A DNA stretch of 64,000 nucleotides, taken from the NCBI RefSeq assembly GCF_004795015.1, contig NZ_SSBI01000002.1:1-64000 (forward strand), written 5' to 3'. The notes under the pieces were generated by a model. The model ran no database searches. It was not told the origin of the DNA and was given only the letters and a program-made list of their open reading frames with translations. Shown here in pieces: positions 8,849 through 17,103 of the stretch. The stretch comes from Streptomyces sp. A1277. Lineage in GTDB: Bacteria > Actinomycetota > Actinomycetes > Streptomycetales > Streptomycetaceae. Position 1 is the stretch's first letter; every line of letters starts with the position of its first letter. The translations under genes were made by a program, and so were the position numbers.

Positions 8849-9406
8849 GTGGGACAGATCGAGCAGGGGTTGGAGCGCGCGTTACGCACCCGGCCCGTTC
8901 CTGCAAGCACCGAGGCCCGCCTGCGGTTTCTGCTGGCATCACACGGTGGTTCCACTCGGCAGGTCGCCACCGTGCTGGAGGTGTCGCAGCGCACCGTGCA
9001 GCGGTGGGTGACGAAGAAGCCAGCAGCGCGTCGTCCGCCGGGTCCGCTGCAGGTGCAGGCGATCGAGGAAGCGGTCCTGGCCCGGTGGCAGCCCCGAATA
9101 CGGGCCCGGCGGCGTGCCCAGGCAGAGGCGGAGGGCTTCGTCTTCCATACCAGGGCGCGATTCGGGTTCGCGGCTCCTGCAGGCTCCTCTGACGATCCGC
9201 GGGTGCGGTGGATCACCCAGGACCTGCCGGGAGAGGTAGCCCGGGAGCTGTTCGCCGCCCGGGATGCCGGCGCGGGCGAGCAGCAGCAGACGGTGATCCT
9301 CGCTCGCGCGCTGGGACACGCCTACTTCCGCGAATGGGGCCGCCGGGCCCACGGTCTGCACATCGCTTTCAGCGACGTCGAGTTCGCCGACTTCTCGATC
9401 GGTTGA
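8849..9406 (+). CDS. tpg: Telomere terminal protein Tpg
   Basis: The 185-residue product follows Streptomyces Tpg proteins along its length. These proteins bind covalently to the 5' ends of linear replicons and prime end patching. Signatures are an N-terminal GQIEQGLERAL segment, the helix-turn-helix stretch VSQRTVQRW (about 46-54), ARWQPRIRARRRAQAE, TRARFGFAAPAGSSDD, then RRAHGLHIAFSDVEF near the end. GTG 8849 gives the normal family length (about 185) and has GAGAGG at the right distance; the open frame upstream is not protein-like. The usual partner gene tap is not seen beside it or elsewhere in the window. It lies 8.8 kb from the telomere, pointing inward. Confidence 0.9.
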   Translation: MGQIEQGLERALRTRPVPASTEARLRFLLASHGGSTRQVATVLEVSQRTVQRWVTKKPAARRPPGPLQVQAIEEAVLARWQPRIRARRRAQAEAEGFVFHTRARFGFAAPAGSSDDPRVRWITQDLPGEVARELFAARDAGAGEQQQTVILARALGHAYFREWGRRAHGLHIAFSDVEFADFSIG

Positions 9407-9439
9407 GCCTGCCCCTTCGAGCGAAATGCGTCAGGGGGT

Positions 9440-10549
9440 TCAGCGTCGCGAGGGCCTGACGCGACTGGCCGGCATGGCTTCGTACTGCTCGGCTTCCTGC
9501 CGCTCGCGCCAGTCCCACTCCACACGGCCGGCCGGGCCTTTGCGGCGGGCCGCGGGCGGCTGGGGCGGGCGCAGCCTGGCCGTCTCCGCCACGCGCAGCA
9601 GGTGCGCACGGTCACCTGGTGCGGCAAGCAGTTCCTGGTCCTCGTTGGAGACGAGCCGGGTGAAGCAGACGGCGGCCCGCAGGAAGACGCTGGCCCAGGG
9701 CGGTATGGGGTGGGTGGCGCAGCCGTCGGTGTAGCGGGCGCGGTCGTGCAGGGCGAGCGTGGCCGCGGCGGTGTCGTAGTCGCGGGGGCGGGCGGTGGCG
9801 AGTTGTTGGAGGGAGGCGCCGGTGAACAGCGCGGCGGCGACGGCTGCGGCGAGGCGAGGATGTGCGGTCGCCGTGTGCAGGCGGTGGGCGATTCGCTGGG
9901 CGGTGGGCGCGGTGAGAGGCGCGGGCGGTGGGCGGTGCCGCCAGGCGATCGGCGGTGGCGTGCACGGGTCGGCGCAGGGGCGGGGGCTGTCGTAGGAGAC
10001 GAGGCGGTCCAGTGCGGGCAGGGTGAGCCATCGGTCGACTGGCCGGGCGAATCCGTCTGCAGGCAGGTGCTCAGTGGTGGTCGCGCCGTAGTAGTGGCGG
10101 CGGGCAGCCTCGAAGTCGGCGGTGACGGAGTAGTCGACCGTCCGCAGGGCCTGGTGCAGAGCGGCGGGAAGGTGCGGGCGGTGGCAGACCAGGGTCAGGT
10201 GGACACCGGTGAGGCCATGTAGCTGCAGCAGGCGCATCGCGCGGCCGACGGTGAGGCGGTGGGCGCGTAGGACGGTCAGCCGGTTCACGGGCAGGGCGGT
10301 CATCCAGGAGGCAGCGGCTTCCCAGGCGGGCTGACGGCCGGCAGGGAAACGGCCCGGGAGCAGGGGCGGTTTGCCCAGAGCGGCGAGAAGGTCGTGGGCG
10401 AGGCCGGTTTCGCTGGTGGTGCCCGGGCCGGGGTGCAGGGTGATCCGGCCGGACGGCGGATGGTGGGCGGCCAGGGCTGTGTGCGTGTGGACCGCGTCGT
10501 CGCCCGGGTCGAGGACCACGGCGACGGACGGTGGCACGGCTGGCGGCAT
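9440..10549 (-). CDS. Fourth gene of the transposition operon, unknown function
   Basis: A 369-residue, Ala/His/Pro-rich protein that begins 13 bases after the ATPase stop, so it is probably co-transcribed with the transposition genes. Its position is the one held by TniQ/TnsD-type target-selection proteins in related elements, but I see no zinc-finger cysteines or TniQ signature. The middle part (about 230-300, with FTGASLQQLATARPRDYD) loosely recalls the helical core of tyrosine recombinases, but the catalytic residues cannot be assigned. The stop at 9440 lies inside a small inverted repeat (GCGTCAGG ... CCTGACGC, 9428-9463), which could be a terminator. Function unknown. Confidence 0.5.
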   Translation of the reverse strand: MPPAVPPSVAVVLDPGDDAVHTHTALAAHHPPSGRITLHPGPGTTSETGLAHDLLAALGKPPLLPGRFPAGRQPAWEAAASWMTALPVNRLTVLRAHRLTVGRAMRLLQLHGLTGVHLTLVCHRPHLPAALHQALRTVDYSVTADFEAARRHYYGATTTEHLPADGFARPVDRWLTLPALDRLVSYDSPRPCADPCTPPPIAWRHRPPPAPLTAPTAQRIAHRLHTATAHPRLAAAVAAALFTGASLQQLATARPRDYDTAAATLALHDRARYTDGCATHPIPPWASVFLRAAVCFTRLVSNEDQELLAAPGDRAHLLRVAETARLRPPQPPAARRKGPAGRVEWDWRERQEAEQYEAMPASRVRPSRR

Positions 10550-10562
10550 GGCGACGTGGTGG

Positions 10563-11306
10563 TCAGGCGAGGCGGCTGAAGGCCCAGCGCAGCAGCTCCT
10601 GATCCACCCGGGGGCGGCCGGTGCGGGCCAGGGCGGTGCGGGTGTGGGCGGTCAACTGGGCCCAGGCGCGGAAATTGCCGTGCGCGGCATGCTGGTCGGC
10701 GAACGTGATGTCGTCGGGGTCGGCGTCGGCCCAGACCGGATGAAACAAGGGAATGGCCTCGAGGACCTCGCTGGGGGTAAGGCGAGTGAAGTGCTGCCAG
10801 ATGAAAATGCGGGAGGACAGCATCGGTTCACGGCGCAGCACGGTGTGGCAGCCCTCCCCGCCGACGAAGATGATCGCGAGCTGGGTGGCCGGTTCGTCCC
10901 ACAGGTAGCGGAAGTACTCGAACGCCTCCCCGTTGAGCCACTGGGCCTCGTCGACCAGAAAGGTGCGGGGGCGCTCGGCCAGGGAGGTCTTCAGCAGACG
11001 GTCGAATTCACTGGGGTGGCGCGGTGGCTCACCGGCCAGGTCAAGCGCGGTGAACAGCTCGTAGCGCACCGCGCGGGCGGTGGGACGGGCCCGGAAGGTG
11101 ACCCGGCGGACGTCCTCACTGGGTTCGAGTTCACGCAGGCACGTGTTGACGGCAAGGGTCTTGCCGAAGCCGGCGCCGCCGTGGATGCACATCATGGCCC
11201 GCGCGGCGACTGTGTCGGTGATGTTCTCCCGGGCGGCCAGCAGTGCACGGGTGGTGACCACGGAGGCGTCCGGCAGGTCGACGTACTGGTAGGTGGCCAC
11301 GGTCAC
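10563..11306 (-). CDS. TniB/TnsC-like AAA ATPase of the transposition operon
   Basis: A 247-residue AAA ATPase with Walker A GGAGFGKT (about 42-49) and Walker B FLVDEAQ (about 121-127). A later FHPVW...HGNFRAWAQLT segment is shared with the larger ATPase encoded at 13015. Proteins of this type load on target DNA and activate the DDE integrase (MuB/TnsC/TniB role). The GTG start overlaps the integrase stop by four bases, which indicates translational coupling and a fixed stoichiometry. It is intact and of usual length for the family. Confidence 0.75.
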   Translation of the reverse strand: MTVATYQYVDLPDASVVTTRALLAARENITDTVAARAMMCIHGGAGFGKTLAVNTCLRELEPSEDVRRVTFRARPTARAVRYELFTALDLAGEPPRHPSEFDRLLKTSLAERPRTFLVDEAQWLNGEAFEYFRYLWDEPATQLAIIFVGGEGCHTVLRREPMLSSRIFIWQHFTRLTPSEVLEAIPLFHPVWADADPDDITFADQHAAHGNFRAWAQLTAHTRTALARTGRPRVDQELLRWAFSRLA

Positions 11307-13018
11307 GAGGCATCTCCGTCTTCGTCAGTGGTGGAAGGTGCGGCCCGCCCGCCCAGGCCGTCGGGGGTGGAAGCGTCATCACTGACGGACGGGAGCGGGG
11401 CTGGCTGACCTGGCGTGGCGAGCGCGGCCAGGGAAGCAGGTGTGCGCCACTCGGCCGGCGGCGCGGCCGGCGGGATGAGGTCCGGCAGCGCCAGATCCGA
11501 CAGGTCAGTGTCAGTGGCCTGGGCAAGTTCGGCCCCGGCCTGGGCGGTGGTCAGTGCGCCGAGCCGCTGCGGGGCTCCGGCCTGGGTGGCGGCGGCGTAG
11601 CGCTCGCGCTGGGAAGCCTGAAGGTCCCTCTTCAGGCGGCGGGCACGCGCGGCCCGCACCTTCCGTACGGCGCTGACCTGTTCCTCGGTGGCCTCATCGG
11701 CCAGGTCTGCGGGACCAAGGTAGCGGCCGGTGGCCGCGTGGTAGACCTCGATGCGGTGATCATGGTGAGGCATGAAACGGACCTGGACCTGGATGCCGCC
11801 CTGGCCGGTCATCCACGGCCCCACATAGTCGCGTTTCCTGAAGCGGATGCCGCGGGTTGTCAGCGTGCGGGTGCCGGCGTCCTCCAGGGTGAACGTCCAC
11901 AGATCTGTCGCGGGCACGTCCCGCAGCGGGGTGGGATCGTCCTGCCACGCCTCAAGCGGGGTCCTGCCACGCAGAGGTGCGGGGCGGTGCTCGGTGTTCC
12001 ACCAGAGCGTCCAGGCCAGAAGCTGGGTGGTGAAGTCCTCGAAGCCGAGCAGCACTTCGTCGTTCGGGCGGGAGGCGCGTTTGCCGGGGCGGGGCTGGCG
12101 GGCATAGCCGGGCAGCGCGGCCAGGAACATGCTCTCCACCGCCCGGTTCAGCCCCTCCACGGTGCCCTTGAGGTGAGGGGTGTAGGCGGGCAGGTCCTCC
12201 ACCGTCACGTCCAACAGATCGAACGCGGCCGTCACCGTCCGAGACAAGAAGTCCTTGCCACGGTCCACCCGTACCTTCTCGGGCAGACCGCCGAAGGGGC
12301 CGTAGGGGTCTTCCCGCAGGACCGCGGAGCGCAGCGCGGCCAGTACCGATTCCCGCGATGGATGCCCGGGCGTGACGGCGACGCCGATGATCGCGTTGGT
12401 AGCGCAGTCGGTGAACCAGGTGATCCACGGCCTGCGGGCCTTGCCCTCGACATCGACCAGCACCGGCGCCTGCATGTGGTCGGTCTCCCATGCCTGGTTG
12501 CGCCAGCCCCGCGGCCGGGCCAGGAACACATCGTGCTTGCGCGCCGCCCGCTCCCCACCCGCGAGCCCCGCCCGCTCCCCCGGCGTCAGATCACGCCGGA
12601 TCGCCCGGTGCAGCGTCGGAATCGACGGAGGCGGCTCCCCCTCGCCCTTGGCCGCGCGAGTGATCAGCTCACGGTGGACCGCCGCGACGTTGCCCTTCCA
12701 CAAGGCCAGCAGGCGGCGCACTTCCGGGGTGACGGAGAAGCGGTCTTTACTCTGGGCCCGCGCCCCGGGCTCCGCGGCCGCGGACTCATCCCGCTCGGCA
12801 GCGGCAAGCCACCGCCACACCGTGCGCTCGGTCACTTCCAACGACTGAGCCATCAGCCGTACATGCCGGGTCGTCAGTTTCTGGTCCTGTCGCAGAGCGA
12901 GCAGCCGGCGCACGGCCGGACCGCGCAGCGCCGACAAGGAGGAAGAAGGAAGACCTCCCCGCGCGTGCGGACCGTCCTCGTGGCCGCCAGCCTCTCCCGG
13001 ACCGGAGGCGCCGGTCAC
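11303..13018 (-). CDS. DDE integrase/transposase (Mu/TnsB-like, rve domain)
   Basis: The 571-residue protein has an N-terminal helix-turn-helix (TTRHVRLMAQ...TERTVWRWL, about 49-71) and a second DNA-binding region to ~165. The RNase-H-like core has a D180 / D252 / E288 triad: WETDHMQ, VRVDRGKDF, GTVEGLNR. The 35-residue D-E spacing is typical of integrases. A C-terminal Mu-like domain follows (RKRDYVGPWM...). It catalyses strand transfer during transposition. GTG 13018 is the start because it overlaps the stop of the preceding ATPase gene by four bases; a longer open frame above it overlaps that gene. It looks complete. Confidence 0.82.
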   Translation of the reverse strand: MTGASGPGEAGGHEDGPHARGGLPSSSLSALRGPAVRRLLALRQDQKLTTRHVRLMAQSLEVTERTVWRWLAAAERDESAAAEPGARAQSKDRFSVTPEVRRLLALWKGNVAAVHRELITRAAKGEGEPPPSIPTLHRAIRRDLTPGERAGLAGGERAARKHDVFLARPRGWRNQAWETDHMQAPVLVDVEGKARRPWITWFTDCATNAIIGVAVTPGHPSRESVLAALRSAVLREDPYGPFGGLPEKVRVDRGKDFLSRTVTAAFDLLDVTVEDLPAYTPHLKGTVEGLNRAVESMFLAALPGYARQPRPGKRASRPNDEVLLGFEDFTTQLLAWTLWWNTEHRPAPLRGRTPLEAWQDDPTPLRDVPATDLWTFTLEDAGTRTLTTRGIRFRKRDYVGPWMTGQGGIQVQVRFMPHHDHRIEVYHAATGRYLGPADLADEATEEQVSAVRKVRAARARRLKRDLQASQRERYAAATQAGAPQRLGALTTAQAGAELAQATDTDLSDLALPDLIPPAAPPAEWRTPASLAALATPGQPAPLPSVSDDASTPDGLGGRAAPSTTDEDGDAS

Positions 13019-14247
13019 AGCGGCCCCATGAGCCGTGCGCAGGCCCGCTCCAGCAACCGGCGGTCCACCACCGCACGACTCTTGCCGTAGATCTCGGCGG
13101 TCAGGTGCGAGGTGAGCTTCGCCCACGTCCGGAAATTGCCGTGGCCCACATGCTCGTCCACCCACACGACATCGTCCTCGCTGACGTCCTCCCACAGCGG
13201 GTGGAAGGCAGCCATGACGGTTGCCACCTCGCGCGGGCTGAGGCGCGGCACCAACTCCCAGGTCAGCACCCGAGAGGCCAGCGCGGGCACCCGGCGCAGC
13301 GCCCGTTCGCTGCCCGCGCCCGCCAGCACGAGCGCCGTGTCCGTGTCCGGGTGGTCCCACAGCCCGCGCAGAAACTCCAGCGCCAGCCCCGGAAGGCGCT
13401 GTGCCTCGTCCAGTACCAGAACGCGGGGCTGCCGTAGCGCGTTCACCAGCATCAGGTCGGCCTCCCCCGCCCCACGCGGCAGACGCCTGCCCAGCTCCAG
13501 GGCATCCGCGAGCACCCGGCGCAATTCCGGAACCGTCGGGTGCACACCGACATGGACCCGACGGACCCTGGCCGGGTGCGGCAACTGGGAAAGGGCGTAC
13601 TGCAACGCGACCGTCTTGCCCTGGCCGGCGTCACCGTACAAACACACCACCGCCCCCACCGCGGCCGCGTGCGCAACCGTCCGCAGCACCGACCGCACAG
13701 CAGGCGTGTGCACCACCTGAGCATCCGGGACCAGGACCGGTACCTGCGCCAGGTGCTTCTGCTCCCGCAGAAACACCTGCCCACCGACGCCTTTCTCGGC
13801 CACCACGTTCAGGCCCAGCTCGCTGAGGGGATCCGGCCGGCGCGGCCCCGCCACCTCAGGCTCCCGCCCGGTCAACAAAGCCCGCCCCGCCCGACGGTCC
13901 CTGCGGATCACCCGGCTCAACGTCGACATCGACGGAATGTCGGCCTCCCCGCCGGCAGCCACCAGCCGACGCCTCAGCTCCGAGACATTGCCCCCCGCCT
14001 CACCCAGCAGCTCCCACACCTCGTCCGACACCGCGTACCCCCGCCGGACCGGCGCGTCCACCCGCCCGGAAGCCTTCGCCTGCTCCAGCCAGCGCCACAC
14101 CGTACGCTCCGAAGCACCCACCACCTCAGCGACCGCACGCACATGCCGCGTCGACAACTCCCCCGCCTGCTGCCGCTCCAGCAAACGACGCACCACCAAC
14201 GCCCTCGGCAGCCCGGCCCCCCGGCCAGCTCCTCCACCCTGATCCAC
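13015..14247 (-). CDS. Helix-turn-helix / AAA ATPase fusion protein
   Basis: First gene of the operon, 410 residues. Residues ~15-130 repeat the layout of the integrase N-terminus (LSTRHVRAVAE...SERTVWRWLEQAK, then a second helical domain ending SRVIRRDRRAG). Instead of the catalytic core it continues into a TnsC/TniB-like ATPase: Walker A GDAGQGKT (about 205-212), Walker B VLVLDEAQRL (about 275-284), and the same FHPLW...HGNFRTWAKLT ending as the ATPase at 10563. This is either a natural sequence-specific target or end-recognition ATPase, or the product of an old deletion that joined two neighbouring genes. The smooth frame and its place in the operon favour a functional protein. GTG start. 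Confidence 0.7.
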   Translation of the reverse strand: MDQGGGAGRGAGLPRALVVRRLLERQQAGELSTRHVRAVAEVVGASERTVWRWLEQAKASGRVDAPVRRGYAVSDEVWELLGEAGGNVSELRRRLVAAGGEADIPSMSTLSRVIRRDRRAGRALLTGREPEVAGPRRPDPLSELGLNVVAEKGVGGQVFLREQKHLAQVPVLVPDAQVVHTPAVRSVLRTVAHAAAVGAVVCLYGDAGQGKTVALQYALSQLPHPARVRRVHVGVHPTVPELRRVLADALELGRRLPRGAGEADLMLVNALRQPRVLVLDEAQRLPGLALEFLRGLWDHPDTDTALVLAGAGSERALRRVPALASRVLTWELVPRLSPREVATVMAAFHPLWEDVSEDDVVWVDEHVGHGNFRTWAKLTSHLTAEIYGKSRAVVDRRLLERACARLMGPL

Positions 14248-14301
14248 CCCACGATCACACCGGCCCCACCAACCTCACCACATCAGAACTCACGAACCTG
14301 A

Positions 14302-14378
14302 GACAGCATCAGCCCCCATGCGATAAAGCCCCACGACAGCGATCCCGCCCGCAAATCTCTCGCCTCATGACAGCGATC
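14302..14378. repeat. Three regularly spaced short repeats upstream of the transposition operon
   Basis: GACAGCATC (14302), GACAGCGATC (14335) and GACAGCGATC (14369) are in the same orientation at 33- and 34-base spacing, roughly three helical turns. They lie between the first transposition gene and the point where ttrA homology resumes. Arrays like this are typical integrase-binding sites at the ends of Tn7/Mu-type elements. Matching sites at the other end were not found. Confidence 0.45.
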
Positions 14379-14478
14379 ACCTCGCCCACAAACACCCGCT
14401 GACCAGCACCAAAACACCGTCCCCCTGGACCAGCACGACCGACTCTCACCACCACCGACACGAACCCGAGAGATCGCA

Positions 14479-16314
14479 ATGACCTTCCACCAGAAAGTCG
14501 AAGAAGCCCGCGCGTTCGCGGACAAGCTCCCAGAGACCGCAGCCGAGCTGTACGTCAACGATGCCTCCGACGAGGACTTGGCCGCCGCCGACCAGCTCCC
14601 CGCTTCCTCGATCGACGCGGAGTTCTACGAGCTGGAGGCCGGCCGCCACGTACCCCCGGACCGCGTCTGGTCCGCCTGGTTGTGCGGCGACCACCTCGTC
14701 ACCGAGCGGCGCGAGGTCCTGCGGCAGTTCGCCAACGGCATCGACACCACCGGCCACCGAGTCCACCGCGCCTTCCTCGCCAGCTGTCGCGTCCTCGGTG
14801 AGGGGGTGGACATCACCGGCACACGGGGCGTCGACTCGATCTGCTTCGCCGACACCCGTGGCTCCCAGGTCGAGATCGTCCAGAACATCGGCCGCGCGCT
14901 CCGCCTCAACCGCGACGGCTCCACCAAGGTCGCCCGCATCATCGTCCCGGTGTTCCTGGAGCCCGGCGAAGACCCGACCGACATGGTCGCCTCTTCTTCA
15001 TACGCCGGACTGGTCGCTGTACTCCAGGGCCTGCGCTCGCATGACGCCCACCTCGTCGAGCAGCTGGCCTCCCGCGCACTCACCAGCGGCCAGCGCACCA
15101 TCCACGTCCAGCGCGACGAGAACGGGCAGATCGTTGGCGCCGGCGGCGAGAGCGACGGCGACGGCGAGGGCCAGGAGCACGACGGCGCCGACGCGGCAGC
15201 CGAGTCCGCGCTGCTGCACTTCTCCAGCCCCCGCGACGCAGCCACCATCTCCGCGTTCCTGCGCACCCGCGTCTACCGGCCGGAATCCCTGGTCTGGCTG
15301 GAGGGCTACCAGGCCCTGCTCCGCTGGCGGAAGGAGAACGAGATCACCGGCCTGCGCGCCGTTCCCTACGACGTCGAGGTCGAAGTCGGCGTGACGAAGA
15401 ATTTTCCGCTTGGAAGGTGGGTGCACCAACAGCGGAAATCCCGGCGGGCCGGGGAGCTCGATCCGCACCGCGAGGAACTCCTCGACGCGCCGGAGGCCGG
15501 GATGGTCTGGGAGCCGGGCGAGGAAGCCTGGGAGAGCAAGCTCGCCGCCCTGCGCTCGTACCGGCGGGCCACCGGGCACCTCGCGCCCCGGCAAGACGCG
15601 GTCTGGGACGACCCGGCCGGCACCGAGTCCGTGCCCATCGGGCAGCACCTCGTCAACCTCCGCCGCAAGGACGGTCTCGGCAAGGACCGGGACAGGGCCG
15701 CGAAACGAGCCGCGCAGCTCGCCGCGATCGACGAGGACTGGAACTGCCCGTGGCCGCTGAACTGGCAACGCCACTACCGGGTCCTCGCCGACCTCGTCGA
15801 CGCCGACGGCCACCTCCCCGACATCGCGCCAGGCGTCACCTTCGACGGCGACGACATCGGCACCTGGCGCTGGCGGCAACAGGAGCCAGGCACGTGGGCG
15901 CAGCTCCTGCCCACACAGCGCGACCAGCTCATCAAGCTCGGCATCCAGGGCGCAACGGCATCGTCGGCCGCCCCTGCGACGTCGCGCACAGCCAGGGGCC
16001 CGGCGAAGGCCGGCAGCAAGGCCCAAGCCGCGTTCCAGCGCGGCCTGGCAGCCCTCACCCAGTGGGTGGAGCGCGAAGGTACCGGCCAGCCCGTCCCGCG
16101 CGGGGCGGTCGTGGACGCGGTGGTCGACGGCGAGACGGTGCCGGTGCGACTGGGCGTATGGCTGTCCAACACCAAGGCGAGGCGGGACAAGCTCACCGTG
16201 GAGCAGCTGGCCGCCCTCGCGGCGCTGGGCATGGAGTGGGCGGTCCCAGCCCCGACCACCGAGGCCGCCCCTGAGCCCGCGCCGCCAGCGGTGCTGGGGC
16301 ACCACAACGAGTGA
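14479..16314 (+). pseudogene. ttrA: 5'-truncated second ttrA helicase
   Basis: The 611-residue open frame is closely similar to residues 307-892 of the TtrA encoded at 1179, with long identical stretches. Homology begins exactly at ATGAC(C/G)TTCCACCAGAA. It therefore lacks domain 1 with Walker A, the DEAH box and motif III, and cannot be a working helicase on its own. It retains motif VI (QNIGRALR) and the helicase-associated repeats. The missing part is replaced by the transposition module. The frame has no internal stops and a GAGAG precedes the ATG, so a fragment could still be made. It points inward like the first copy. Confidence 0.85.
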
Positions 16315-16599
16315 TCGCCTCGGGCCCGTCTCATCCAGAAGCAGCTTGCAACGCTTACCGAGAGGGGCGTAAGCCGGACGTAGAGCGGAGCGCGGTGAGG
16401 GGCGCAGCGACTGCGCGCTGCGGCCCCTTCCGGCGGGCCCTGGGCGATCCAGACGTTTCCCAGAGGGCCACCAGCCCTTCCATCGCTCCCAGCAAAGGCC
16501 CCCGGCCCCTCCCGAAGAGCCTTGCCTCGATGGGCGGGTACATTGCCGGCACAGAGTAGGTATCGATGTTGTAGGGAAGTGCCTTCCACATCAAATTGA
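16315..16599. other. Non-coding stretch downstream of truncated ttrA
   Basis: No gene is supported. A GC-rich stem-loop at 16399-16427 (GGGGCGCAGCG / CGCTGCGGCCCC) could end ttrA transcription, though it lacks a T-run. Confidence 0.35.
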
Positions 16600-16740
16600 A
16601 CCTTCCCCAAGGGCACCGACCTCGCCGCCCACCCCCGCGAACACCTCGACGGCGTCGCTGCTGAACTGAATGACCGCCCACGCAAAACGCTCGGCTGGGA
16701 AACCCCAGCCGAGCGCCTGCATAAACTGCTCGCAGCCTGA
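16600..16740 (+). pseudogene. IS30-family transposase C-terminal remnant
   Basis: The last ~46 codons read FPKGTDLAAHPREHLDGV then AAELNDRPRKTLGWETP, AERLHKLLAA and a stop. This is the well-known end of IS30-family DDE transposases. Upstream of 16600 the frame is closed by a stop, so the rest of the gene is gone. A short inverted-repeat-like sequence follows (16755 onward). Only a scrap of an element remains. Confidence 0.8.
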
Positions 16741-16812
16741 TCAACACGACCACGTGTTGCAACAACCCCTGGAAACCGCCCGCCCCGGCGGCCCTTTCAT
16801 GCACGGCCGGAG

Positions 16813-17091
16813 CTACTGATTGCGCCGTTGAGCCTGCTTCTCATCTTGCTGACGTTTCATGTATCTCCAGGAAACCGCCAGGAGTACAACGGATACACAA
16901 CCGATCGCGATGAGAGTGAGGCGTGTCGTGAGGCCCTTGTTGGTGATGGCTCCAATGAAGCCGGCCAAGGTTCCACAAATGCCGAGGAGCAGTGATCGCC
17001 ACCCTAGTAGCATTTCACCCAAACCGGCAGTCGATGCCCTCATGAATCCGCCACCCTGCAGCGATTTCCAGGTGCTTTCTCTCCGTGTCAT
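16813..17091 (-). CDS. Small two-helix membrane protein, possible immunity protein
   Basis: A 92-residue protein with two predicted membrane segments (MLLGWRSLLLGICGTLAGFI and LTLIAIGCVSVVLLAVSW) and a charged tail KRQQDEKQAQRRNQ. It starts 12 bases after the stop of the large ALF-repeat exported protein on the same strand, so the two are almost certainly co-transcribed. A small multi-helix membrane protein directly behind a large exported repeat protein is the classic place for an immunity protein in polymorphic toxin loci. No family is recognised. Base composition is lower in GC than its neighbours. Confidence 0.6.
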   Translation of the reverse strand: MTRRESTWKSLQGGGFMRASTAGLGEMLLGWRSLLLGICGTLAGFIGAITNKGLTTRLTLIAIGCVSVVLLAVSWRYMKRQQDEKQAQRRNQ

Positions 17092-17103
17092 CTCATCACC
17101 GTG

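Larger units (their letters stand above)
9440..14478 (-). mobile_element. Mu/Tn7-like transposition module (four-gene operon)
   Basis: Four tightly packed minus-strand genes run from 14247 to 9440: HTH-ATPase, DDE integrase, AAA ATPase and an unknown protein. Overlaps of four bases at two joints and a 13-base gap at the third indicate one operon. Regular short repeats lie upstream of the first gene (14302-14378). The right edge is set by the point where ttrA homology resumes (14479). The left edge is not defined; no matching end repeat was found between tpg and 9440, so that end may be lost. Target duplications were not found. The boundaries are therefore approximate. Confidence 0.6.

Noticed and set aside
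14302..14378. CRISPR-like array (short repeats at about 33-base spacing)
   Set aside because: Only three short, imperfect repeats, no cas genes, and spacer lengths too short; integrase-binding sites fit better.
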